Origin: CAZHAX01 sp964530325
Lineage (GTDB): Bacteria; Chloroflexota; Anaerolineae; B4-G1
DNA length: 64,000 bases
Direction: 5' to 3'
Assembly (NCBI GenBank): GCA_964530325.1
Contig: CAZHAX010000008.1
Coordinates: 62,001-126,000 of the forward strand
Shown one piece after another: positions 33,510-41,086 of the stretch. The translations under genes and the position numbers were made by a program. The notes under the pieces were generated by a model that saw nothing but the letters and a program-made list of their open reading frames with translations, had not been told where the DNA came from and made no database searches. The stretch's first letter is position 1. Each line of letters starts with the position of its first letter.

Positions 33510-34177
33510 AGCCGCATCTCCTGGCGCACCACCCGCTTCGGGCCACCGTGTCCGGAGTTCGACCAGTCCTTGGGGGAGCGGTTCTGGCGCAGCGTGTCGA
33601 GTTGGCCGCGAGAGGCGGCCCTCTCTACGATCAGGTTCCAGACGCAGTCGATCTCCGGGTCTACTTCGCACTTGCCGTCTTTCCTTGTGCCACCGCAGGG
33701 CCCATTGAGCAGGCTCTTGGCGCAGCGGGCGATAGGGCAGAGGCCAAAGGTCTCCCCAACGAGGCAGTCACCGCAGGCGGCACAGCGCGACGCCCACACG
33801 CCGAGCTCCTCACGCATGGTCAGCGCCGAGGTGTTGACTCCCGGTATGACAGGAATGTCGGCATACCGTTCAGCCAGAGCCTGCACGCCGATACCGCAAG
33901 CCAGGCTCAGCACCGCGTCCGCCCCCCTCACCCGCTCGGCGATCTCCTCAACGAACTCCCACTCGCACTGCTTCTCCAGCATCGCCGTTGCGATCTCGAT
34001 GGGACGGCCGGAATTCTCGAGCGCCAGCTGGAGCAACGGAGCGAGCGTTTCGACCTCCCGCTCGCCGCCTGCCGCGCACTCCGCGGCGCAGGTGGCGCAG
34101 CCGACGAGCAGGACGCGTCTGTAGCCGTTGAGGCTGTGGACGATCTCCTCCAGTGGCTTGCGCTCCGCGAAGATCAC
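33506..34177 (-). CDS. metV: MetV, Fe-S partner of MTHFR
   Basis: 223 residues of the MTHFR C-terminal (MetV) family, cysteine rich: Cys27/30/34 (GCATCAAEC), Cys94, Cys132/135/138 (CAACGDC), Cys147, 152 and 161 (GPCGGT), 170 and 178. In acetogens MetV binds Fe-S clusters and zinc and is needed for MetF activity. It overlaps metF by 4 bases and the upstream MvhD-like gene by 4 bases, so the three are translated as a coupled set. Confidence 0.88.
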   Translation of the reverse strand: MIFAERKPLEEIVHSLNGYRRVLLVGCATCAAECAAGGEREVETLAPLLQLALENSGRPIEIATAMLEKQCEWEFVEEIAERVRGADAVLSLACGIGVQALAERYADIPVIPGVNTSALTMREELGVWASRCAACGDCLVGETFGLCPIARCAKSLLNGPCGGTRKDGKCEVDPEIDCVWNLIVERAASRGQLDTLRQNRSPKDWSNSGHGGPKRVVRQEMRL

Positions 34178-34611
34178 TGGTCCTCTCCCTTCGGCACCCC
34201 GGGCATCTCCGAGAAGACGGCCTTGGCCCTGGAGACAGCCAGCTCCAGTACTTCAGCTGAAGTCGCATCCGAGGCCAGAGTGTGGCCCACTCTCGCCGGA
34301 TCGACACCAGCTTGGCCCAGGAGTTGGCGAGCGTATTCGACCCTCCGCTGGGCCCTGCGGCTGCCCAGCAAGGAGGAGCAGCAGTCGTCGGCGCAGGTAA
34401 CCACTTCGACCGCCGCCGCGCCATCGGCCAGGATCTTGAGAATGTGGCTGACCTCTACGCTGCTCCCACAGGCGACGGCCACGGGCTGGATAGGCAGGCC
34501 GAAGGACGAATCGGCCGCAGCGCCCACAGACTCCCCCTGGCGCAAGACGCGATGGCAGTAGAGCAGGACCACCCTGCGGTTCTGTTCGCCGCCCGAGCCC
34601 TCTTTGGCCAC
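34174..34611 (-). CDS. MvhD/FlpD-like hydrogenase iron-sulfur subunit
   Basis: 145 residues matching the MvhD/FrhD-like [2Fe-2S] family: LLYCHRVL, PVAVACGSSVEVSHILKIL, VVTCADDCCSSLLGSRRA and the tail with DATSAEV. In methanogens and acetogens this subunit passes electrons between a hydrogenase or formate dehydrogenase and heterodisulfide reductase. The first motif is reduced (one Cys instead of CCNWC), but the later cysteines remain, so one cluster is plausible. The GTG at 34611 follows GGGAGGAAGC. No Hdr or hydrogenase gene is adjacent; the coupled partners are MetV and MetF. Confidence 0.82.
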   Translation of the reverse strand: MAKEGSGGEQNRRVVLLYCHRVLRQGESVGAAADSSFGLPIQPVAVACGSSVEVSHILKILADGAAAVEVVTCADDCCSSLLGSRRAQRRVEYARQLLGQAGVDPARVGHTLASDATSAEVLELAVSRAKAVFSEMPGVPKGEDQ

Positions 34612-34724
34612 AGCTTCCTCCCTCTGTCCGTCAGCCCTCACACCCACCGCCCAACGAGAACGGCCGGTCATTCAGGACCACCGAGACGTTGCGTGCCCCG
34701 CCCCCTGCGTGCGCTGAAACAACA

Positions 34725-34768
34725 TAGCGATACAAATCCTCATATCCATACTATCTATTATATCGCTA
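34725..34768 (-). repeat. Inverted repeat TAGCGATA / TATCGCTA around the metV-glt operon promoter
   Basis: TAGCGATA at 34725-34732 and its exact complement TATCGCTA at 34761-34768 are separated by 28 bases. One arm overlaps the -10 box of the minus-strand promoter; the other lies at about +18 to +25. Each 8-mer is itself close to palindromic, as expected of a repressor operator pair. Confidence 0.55.
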
Positions 34769-34785
34769 AACGGGTTTCGTGTCAA
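34757..34785 (-). promoter_or_regulatory. Perfect consensus promoter of the mvhD-metV-metF-glt operon
   Basis: Minus-strand TTGACA (34785-34780) and TATAAT (34762-34757) with a 17-base spacer: a full sigma70 consensus. Transcription from about 34750 leaves a leader of about 140 bases before the GTG at 34611. No known riboswitch was recognised in that leader. Confidence 0.85.
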
Positions 34786-34800
34786 GTCCACACCAACAGC

Positions 34801-34843
34801 ACAAAGAAGAAGGGCCCCCGAGGTCTTGTGACCTGAGGGGCCC
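34801..34843 (-). terminator. Terminator of valS
   Basis: On the minus strand GGGGCCC/GGGCCCC and GACCT/AGGTC stems (34812-34843, one symmetric internal mismatch) are followed by the U-rich TTCTTCTTTGT. It lies 40 bases past the valS stop. Confidence 0.8.
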
Positions 34844-34883
34844 CTGGGCGGCCAGCTTCTGCACGCCTGGGAAGGGCTATCCC

Positions 34884-37619
34884 CTACCCGAGAGCGCCCA
34901 GCCGCTCCCTGAGCTTCTCCTCCTCCCCCTTCAGCGCCTCGACCTTATCCCGCTCGCGGGTCACGACCTCCTCGGGCGCCTTCCTGGCGAAGTCGCCGGC
35001 CAGGAGGGCCTCGCTGCGCGCTACCCGCTCTCGGATTCCCCTCAATTCGCCATTCAGCCTCTCTCGCTCGGCATCCACATCGAGCAGCGCGGCGAGCGGC
35101 ACATAGCAGACCACCTCACCCGCCACGATGGTTGCCGCCTGCTGCGGAGCCGGGAGGGCTTCGTCGATCTGCAGCTCGGCATCGTTCAGTTTCGCCAGCG
35201 CGCTGAGCACCGCCCGCTGCTCCTCGAGCCACTCCGCGGCGTCGCCCGCAGCGACGAGAGCAGCGATCCTCTTCCCCGGCGTCACGCCGTACTCCGCCCG
35301 GACGTTGCGGATGCCGCGCACCAGGTCCATCAACAGCGCCATTCTGGACTCCGCCTCTTCGTCCAGCCGTGCCTCGTCGACCAGCGGCCAGGGGCTCATC
35401 ATGACTGAGCCGGCAGGCCTCACCGGCTCGGGGAGCGCGTTCCAGATGGCCTCGGTGACGAATGGAGTGAAGGGATGCAGCAGCCGCAGCGCTGTGCTCA
35501 GTACCTGGAGCAGACAGGCGCGAGGGACCATCTTGTCGCTCGTTTCGTCGTAGAGGCGCACCTTGCTGGCCTCGATGTACCAATCGCAGTACTCCCCCCA
35601 CAAGAAGTCGTAGATCTGCCGGCCTGCCTCTCCGTACTCGTGGACCTCGAACAGCCGGGTTACGCCCCCTGCCAGGCCATTCAGGCGCGAGAGGATCCAG
35701 CGATCGACCAGCTCCAGCGACAATCTCGTCAGCTGCTTCGCCTGCGGCACCGCGCGTCCAGGTTCCAGGTTGGACAGCACAAACCGGGCAGCCTGCCAGA
35801 TCTTATTCGTGAAGTTGCGGGCTCCCTCCAGCCGCCGGGGATCCAGGTTCATATCCAGCCCCGGCGTGGAGCTCGTCAGCAGCGCATAGCGCAAGGCATC
35901 GGCTCCGTACTTGTCGATGATGTTCAGGGGATCATACTCGTCGATGTCTTCCATAGACTTGGAGATCTTCTGGCCCGCTTCATTTCTCACCAGCCCGTGC
36001 AGATAGACCGTGCTGTAGGGAGTCTCTCCCGTCATCTCACTGCCCAGCATCATCTCCCGGGCCACCCAGAAGAACAGGATGTCGTAGGCCGTCTCCCGCA
36101 TGTCGGTAGGGTAGTAGCGTTGGTAGTCAGCCGAGTCCGTGTCCGGCCAGCCAAGCGTCGAGAACGGCCACAGCCCAGAGGAGAACCAGGTATCGAGCAC
36201 GTCCTCATCCTGGTGCAGGTTCTTGCTCTTGCAGTGCGCGCACCCGCTGGGATCGCCGAGCTCGCACGTCTGCTCACCGCAATCGTCGCAGTACCAGACC
36301 GGTATGCGGTGGCCCCACCAGAGCTGGCGACTGATGCACCACTCGCGGATCTCCTCCATCCAGCCGAAGAAGCGCTTCTCTTCGCGCTTGGGGATTATGA
36401 CCGTCCGCCCTTCGCGCACCGACTCCATCGCCGCCTCCGCCAGAGGCTTCGTGCTCACGAACCATTGGGTAGACACACGCGGCTCGATATCCGTACTGCA
36501 GCGCTGGCACGTACCCACAGCGTGGAAGTACGGCTCCTCCTTGACCAGCAGTCCCTCCCGCTTGAAGTCGGCCACGATATTGGCCCGGCACTCAAACCGC
36601 TCCTGGCCCGCGTAGGCCCCGGCCAGATCATTCATCCGGCCGTCATCGGTCATCACGTCCGGCGCTTCGAGCCCGTGACGCAGCCCGATCTCATTGTCGG
36701 TCGGATCGTGAGCCGGCGTCACCTTCACCGCTCCGGTGCCGAACTCGGGGTCGACGGCATCGTCAGCGATGACCGGGATCTCCCGTCCGATCGCGGGCAG
36801 GAGCGCCACCCGCCCTACAAGCTGGCTCCACCGCTCGTCGCCGGGATTGACGGCCACAGCAGTGTCGCCCAGGATCGTCTCCGGACGGGTGGTAGCCATT
36901 TCGATGAACTCTGTCGCCCCGTCTGCCCAGTTGCCGCTGCCCCATTCCCCCGCCGGCCGCTCCCAGCCCTCGCCGAGGATCGGGTAGCGGATGTACCAGA
37001 GCCTGGAGCTGCGCTCTTCGGGGATAACCTCCAGATCGGAGATGGCAGACTCACACCGCGGACACCAGTTCACCAGGTAGGTACCGCGGTAGATCAGACC
37101 CTTCTTGTACAGGCGCACAAAGGCGGTCCGCACCGCCAGGCTGAGATCATCGTCCAGAGTGAAGCGCTCTCGTGTCCAGTCGCACGAGATGCCCAGCCTT
37201 CGGTGCTGCGCGGTGATTCGGCGGTGGTAGACTTCCTTCCACTCCCAGACCCGCTCGACAAACGCCTCCCGCCCCAGATCGTGGCGAGTCAACCCTTCCT
37301 TGCCCAGCTCGCGCTCGACCACGTTCTGGGTCGCGATTCCCGCGTGATCGCTGCCGGGCAGGAAGAGAGTCTGGTCCCCGCGCATGCGATGATAACGCGT
37401 CATCAGGTCCTCGACCGCCGCGGTCATGGCGTGCCCCAGGTGGAGCGCCCCGGTCACGTTCGGCGGCGGCATGGTTATGCACCAACGCGGCCCGTCGGCG
37501 GACGCCAAGCCGAGCTCAACCTGCGTCTCCGGCCGGAAGAAGCCCCGCTCCTCCCACCAGGCATAGAGACGCTCCTCGTGCTCGCCCGGGTTGTACGTCC
37601 TGCCCAGTTCTTCCTCCAT
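34884..37619 (-). CDS. valS: Valyl-tRNA synthetase
   Basis: 911 residues of a class I synthetase charging tRNA-Val. It has the HIGH-type motif (PPPNVTGALHLGHA), the editing CP1 insert with a zinc-like cysteine pair (CPRCESAI and CQRCSTDI), the KMSKS motif as KISKS (GQKISKSMEDI), the anticodon-binding domain and a C-terminal coiled coil (VDAERERLNGELRGI onward). The start is ATG 37619, preceded by GGAGGAGGAG; the longer frame from 37670 begins inside the T-box terminator stem. Expression is controlled by the T-box leader. Confidence 0.97.
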   Translation of the reverse strand: MEEELGRTYNPGEHEERLYAWWEERGFFRPETQVELGLASADGPRWCITMPPPNVTGALHLGHAMTAAVEDLMTRYHRMRGDQTLFLPGSDHAGIATQNVVERELGKEGLTRHDLGREAFVERVWEWKEVYHRRITAQHRRLGISCDWTRERFTLDDDLSLAVRTAFVRLYKKGLIYRGTYLVNWCPRCESAISDLEVIPEERSSRLWYIRYPILGEGWERPAGEWGSGNWADGATEFIEMATTRPETILGDTAVAVNPGDERWSQLVGRVALLPAIGREIPVIADDAVDPEFGTGAVKVTPAHDPTDNEIGLRHGLEAPDVMTDDGRMNDLAGAYAGQERFECRANIVADFKREGLLVKEEPYFHAVGTCQRCSTDIEPRVSTQWFVSTKPLAEAAMESVREGRTVIIPKREEKRFFGWMEEIREWCISRQLWWGHRIPVWYCDDCGEQTCELGDPSGCAHCKSKNLHQDEDVLDTWFSSGLWPFSTLGWPDTDSADYQRYYPTDMRETAYDILFFWVAREMMLGSEMTGETPYSTVYLHGLVRNEAGQKISKSMEDIDEYDPLNIIDKYGADALRYALLTSSTPGLDMNLDPRRLEGARNFTNKIWQAARFVLSNLEPGRAVPQAKQLTRLSLELVDRWILSRLNGLAGGVTRLFEVHEYGEAGRQIYDFLWGEYCDWYIEASKVRLYDETSDKMVPRACLLQVLSTALRLLHPFTPFVTEAIWNALPEPVRPAGSVMMSPWPLVDEARLDEEAESRMALLMDLVRGIRNVRAEYGVTPGKRIAALVAAGDAAEWLEEQRAVLSALAKLNDAELQIDEALPAPQQAATIVAGEVVCYVPLAALLDVDAERERLNGELRGIRERVARSEALLAGDFARKAPEEVVTRERDKVEALKGEEEKLRERLGALG

Positions 37620-37960
37620 CAGCTCCTCCTCCGCGCTCTCTGTCGGTAACAAGAAACCCCCTCCGTTCAAGGACGGAGGGGGTCATCTCCGCGGTACCAC
37701 CTTGGTTCGAAGCCGCCCTGCCAGCCGGTCAGAGCAGCGTTCGCGCTCTGTGGCCCGATCGTACGGGCCCTCGCCCTAACGGGCGAACCCGGAGCGGCTT
37801 GCCCGACCCACTGGTTGAGCCGCTCGACTCCCAGGCGACCTTCGGCGGACGGCGCTGCGAGGGCTTGCAATCGGTGGCCCTCTTCCCTGCCCGGAATCGG
37901 TTCGCCAGGGCCGAGCCCGCCTACTCCTCCTGATCGCTGTCTCTATTCCTCAGATTGTGT
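37620..37960 (-). ncRNA. T-box leader (riboswitch) of valS
   Basis: The leader of about 340 bases carries the T-box core AAGGTGGTACCGCGG (minus strand 37703-37689), which forms the antiterminator bulge that binds the uncharged tRNA 3' end. An intrinsic terminator follows: ACCCCCTCCGT / ACGGAGGGGGT (37683-37656) then TTTCTTGTT. The upstream G+C-rich part (about 37720-37940) would form stems I-III. The valine specifier codon could not be placed with certainty; its identity is inferred from the valS gene behind it. Confidence 0.92.
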
Positions 37961-37964
37961 GACG

Positions 37965-37993
37965 ATTATACCACCCGGGTGCGCAGGCGTCAA
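37965..37993 (-). promoter_or_regulatory. Promoter of the valS T-box leader
   Basis: Minus-strand TTGACG (37993-37988) and TATAAT (37970-37965) with a 17-base spacer that contains the palindrome CACCCGGGTG. The -35 box overlaps the stop codon of the gene at 37990. Confidence 0.75.
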
Positions 37994-39027
37994 ACAATGT
38001 GGTTCAGCCCGGTGCCGAGAACGAAGCCCGCCGCCCGCAGGAGGGCCACGAAATCCCCCTGGTCCTCCGGAGAGGCGAAGCTCACTATCAGCTCCTCAGG
38101 CTTCTCCCGTCTCTGCCTGTGCACGAACCGAACAGCCCAGCGGTCCTTGAACCCGACCACCTTCCCGGGCTCGACCGACACGACGTTCATCGGGTCGAAT
38201 ACGAGCGCCCACTGAGTGTCGCTGACCTTGATCCCGCTGTAGCGGTAGATGTGGTGAATGTAGAGCATCACCCGCCGGTTCTGCAGAGGCACAACATTGG
38301 CAACCGCCTTGGTGAACTTCCGCCACCCCCTTCCGACCTCGATAGCCGGCTGCAGACTCTTCAGCCTCTGAAGTCGGCCTGAGGCCTGCACCCCTATCGT
38401 CTTCTCAACCTGCGGCCCGGTGCCGCCGGCATGCGCCGCTCCCGGCGTGAACACAACCGCGGGGAAGAAGAGCACACAGACACTCAGCAGACCGGCCACA
38501 CCGAGGCCAATCGTCCACGCCAGAGCCGCCGTTTCGCTGCCTGGGGCCTCCCCCTCCTTGAGCACCAGCGTCGAAGCCAGCACCCACCCGTAGTCCGCTA
38601 ACTCCTCGGCGTCTTCCTCCACCAGGGCCCTCAGGTCGCCGGGCATCGTCCAGGTGATGCCGGAGAGCGCCACGTCTGCATCCACTCTGCTCTCGAGGTT
38701 GGTCGCATCCGCCTCCACGACCAGGATGTATCCCTCGTCTTCATCGTAGAGGTAGTAGTAGACGACGGTGGTTCTGCCGTTCTCCTCGTATGAGTAGGCC
38801 CATTCGTACTCAGCGAAGCCCGCGACCACTACGTACTGCCTGGAATCGACGAGGCGCTCGGCGATCTCGCGAATCGACACGGGCTGTGGCCCCGTCGGGT
38901 TCGCCCGTGCCGTCGTCAGGCTCTCTACCGAGGCGACGAGGCCCAGGGCAGCGGCGATAATCACGAGCACCGCAAGGGGCTTGAGACTACCGATGCGTCC
39001 CTTCCAGCGAAGCGATGGCTCAGCCAC
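37990..39027 (-). CDS. Unknown protein with two membrane segments and a PH-like C-terminal domain
   Basis: 345 residues, no family recognised. A hydrophobic segment at about 15-35 (LAVLVIIAAALGLVAS), an extracytoplasmic domain of about 120 residues rich in Tyr/Glu (YYYLYDEDEGYILVV), a second membrane segment at about 168-190 (AWTIGLGVAGLLSVCVLFF) and a cytoplasmic tail. The last about 120 residues (RRVMLYIHHIYRYS, WALVFDPMNVVSVEPG, FASPEDQGDFVALLRAAGF) have the alternating pattern of a PH-like or bPH domain. GTG 39027 follows GGGAGGTG. It is the last gene of the polysaccharide operon, so a role in the envelope is possible. Confidence 0.75.
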   Translation of the reverse strand: MAEPSLRWKGRIGSLKPLAVLVIIAAALGLVASVESLTTARANPTGPQPVSIREIAERLVDSRQYVVVAGFAEYEWAYSYEENGRTTVVYYYLYDEDEGYILVVEADATNLESRVDADVALSGITWTMPGDLRALVEEDAEELADYGWVLASTLVLKEGEAPGSETAALAWTIGLGVAGLLSVCVLFFPAVVFTPGAAHAGGTGPQVEKTIGVQASGRLQRLKSLQPAIEVGRGWRKFTKAVANVVPLQNRRVMLYIHHIYRYSGIKVSDTQWALVFDPMNVVSVEPGKVVGFKDRWAVRFVHRQRREKPEELIVSFASPEDQGDFVALLRAAGFVLGTGLNHIV

Positions 39028-39112
39028 TCGCGCACCTCCCCGCTCGCTTGTTCATAGGGGAAACACGATCATGCCAGTGCCGACCTGCTCCGCGGCCTGC
39101 CAGAACGCTTGT

Positions 39113-39709
39113 CTAGTCTCTAGATAGCGACCCGATCCAGTCGCCGCCCAGGGCAAAGAGTACGTTCTTGATGATCTTCCCGGCCAGGCAGCTGAGCAGG
39201 AACTTCCACAGGGGCAAGCGTAGCGCGCCAGCCGCCAGCCCGGCCACGTCGAATACGGGATTCGGTATCAAAGCCAGAACAAAGATTGTCAGCGTCCCGT
39301 GCCGCTGCATCCATCGAGCCAGGCGGTCATAGATCCTGTTCTCATCCACCCATGTCTGCCCACTGTAGCCGGCCAGGTAGCCCGTCAGCTCACCCAGCGC
39401 CTGGCCAGCACCGCCCACGACGCCTACTATCAGGGGATTGAACACCGCCCCCAGCACCGAGCTCACGGCCAGGCCGGGCAGGGGAAGAATCAACGTGGCG
39501 TTGCTGATCAGGCCGGCGAAGAAGACGGCGGCATAGCCGTACCCCTGCAGCTCTTCCAGGTTGTCGCGATAGTAGAACGCCGCCGCGAGAGCGGCGATGA
39601 TAGCTACGACAGTGACAACACGAACCAGCCTGAGGTGGCGCGGCGGAGGAGGAGGCGGTACGGCAGATACGAGCTCTTCTCCTGGATCGGAGGGCTCTGG
39701 CGAGTCCAT
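39113..39709 (-). CDS. VTT-domain (DedA/TVP38-like) membrane protein
   Basis: 198 residues with about five hydrophobic segments and a Pro-rich cytoplasmic N terminus (AVPPPPPPRH). VTT features include the re-entrant region LPLPGLAVSSVLGA, GQALGELTGYLAGY and the conserved IPNPVFDVAGLAAGALRLPLWKF, seen in parts. DedA/VTT proteins act as lipid scramblases or flippases, including for undecaprenyl phosphate; such a role would fit the neighbouring polysaccharide genes. It starts 1 base after the stop of the UDP-sugar dehydrogenase gene. Confidence 0.85.
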   Translation of the reverse strand: MDSPEPSDPGEELVSAVPPPPPPRHLRLVRVVTVVAIIAALAAAFYYRDNLEELQGYGYAAVFFAGLISNATLILPLPGLAVSSVLGAVFNPLIVGVVGGAGQALGELTGYLAGYSGQTWVDENRIYDRLARWMQRHGTLTIFVLALIPNPVFDVAGLAAGALRLPLWKFLLSCLAGKIIKNVLFALGGDWIGSLSRD

Positions 39710-39710
39710 G

Positions 39711-41054
39711 TCAGCGCTTGATGGGCGCTCCCAGGCGCACGACGTTGGGCGCGCCGGAGCCCACGCCGGCTGTGGCGTTGCACGTGTCTACGACCAGACT
39801 CGCTTTCTTCACCACCTGCCCGTAGTCGACCGTTCGATGGCCGGTCACAATGACCACGCAGTCGTGCTCGCTCAGCTCCTTCGCCGTGAGCGGGATCGAC
39901 TCCAGCACTGCCCTATCTCGACGAACAACGTCGCCGCCCACGGCGAAGCTGGGCACGAACGGGTCGTGGTAGCGCACCTCCGCCCCACGCGCCAGCAGCA
40001 GCTCGATCACCCGTTCTGCCGGCGAGTTGCGCGGATCATCGATCCCCGGCTTGAAGGACACGCCCAGTACCAGCACCTTCGCCTTCAGCAGCGCCTTCCC
40101 CTGCGAAGACAGTGCCTGCGAGACCAGGTCGACGACGTGATAGGGCATGGCCTGGTTGACCTCGCCAGCCAGCTCGATAAACTCAGTGTAGTAGTCGTAT
40201 TCGCGCGCCTTCCAGCTTAGGTAGTAGGGATCGACCGGAATGCAGTGACCGCCGACGCCGGGCCCTGGATAGAACGGCATGTAGCCGAACGGCTTCGTGC
40301 TCGCCGCTTCGATCACCTCCCAGAAGTCGATGCTCATCCGCTCCGCCAGCAGTGCCAGCTCGTTCACCAGGGCGATGTTCACCGCCCGGAACGTGTTCTC
40401 CAGCAGCTTGGCCAGTTCGGCCACGCGGGGCGATGATACGGCGCAGACGGTGGCGCCCATCTGGCCCATCAATTCAGAGGCGAGCGCGGTGCACTCAGCC
40501 GTCATCCCTCCCACTATCTTCGGCGTGTTGTAGGCGTTCCACTGCCTGTTCCCCGGGTCGATCCGCTCGGGCGAGAAGGCGAGATAGAAGTCCTTGCCCA
40601 CCTCGAGACCGCTCTTGGCCAAGATGGGATAGACCACCTCCTCCGTCGTTCCAGGGTAGGTGGTGCTCTGGAGGACGATCAACTGGCCCTTCTTCATCCG
40701 CGGCCGGATCCCATAGCTCGCCGCCTCGATGTAGGAGAGGTCAGGAGCCCGCTGCGCATCATACGGCGTGGGCACACAGATCAGGATGGCGTCCGCATCC
40801 CTCAGCATGTCGTAGTCGGTGGTAGGCGTGAAGAGGCCGGAAGCAACGTGAGGCGCAATGGCCTCATCCTCGACGTCGGTGATGTAGCTCTCGCCGGCCT
40901 TCAGGTGGTCGACTTTCGGCTGGTCTACGTCAACGCCGATGACTCTGAAGCCGGCCTTGGCGAAGGCGGCAGCAAGCGGCAGGCCCACGTAGCCAAGGCC
41001 GATGATGGCCACGTGCGCGCTCCGGTCCGCGATTCTCTTTCCCGTTGTGGACAT
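39711..41054 (-). CDS. UDP-sugar dehydrogenase (WecC/TviB type)
   Basis: 447 residues that oxidise a UDP-hexose(amine) at C6 to the uronate with NAD. N-terminal Rossmann motif IIGLGYVGLPLA, CVPTPYD, the catalytic cysteine loop GVGGHCIPVDPYYL and a C-terminal UDP-binding domain (GVSFKPGIDDPRNSPA, seen in parts). With the wecB gene at 50307 in the same operon, the natural product would be UDP-N-acetylmannosaminuronate, though a TviB-like GlcNAc or GalNAc 6-dehydrogenase cannot be excluded. ATG 41054 follows AGAGGTG. Confidence 0.92.
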   Translation of the reverse strand: MSTTGKRIADRSAHVAIIGLGYVGLPLAAAFAKAGFRVIGVDVDQPKVDHLKAGESYITDVEDEAIAPHVASGLFTPTTDYDMLRDADAILICVPTPYDAQRAPDLSYIEAASYGIRPRMKKGQLIVLQSTTYPGTTEEVVYPILAKSGLEVGKDFYLAFSPERIDPGNRQWNAYNTPKIVGGMTAECTALASELMGQMGATVCAVSSPRVAELAKLLENTFRAVNIALVNELALLAERMSIDFWEVIEAASTKPFGYMPFYPGPGVGGHCIPVDPYYLSWKAREYDYYTEFIELAGEVNQAMPYHVVDLVSQALSSQGKALLKAKVLVLGVSFKPGIDDPRNSPAERVIELLLARGAEVRYHDPFVPSFAVGGDVVRRDRAVLESIPLTAKELSEHDCVVIVTGHRTVDYGQVVKKASLVVDTCNATAGVGSGAPNVVRLGAPIKR

Positions 41055-41086
41055 GAACACCTCTGGTGGCCCGCGCCGGACGTAGT

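Noticed and set aside
34612..34750. Riboswitch in the mvhD-metV-metF leader
   Set aside because: I looked for SAM-I, SAM-IV and glutamine-aptamer core sequences and did not find them; only a covariance search could exclude others.
35475..37649. 724-codon plus-strand open frame
   Set aside because: It is antisense to valS, has no family motifs and reflects the codon bias of the real gene.
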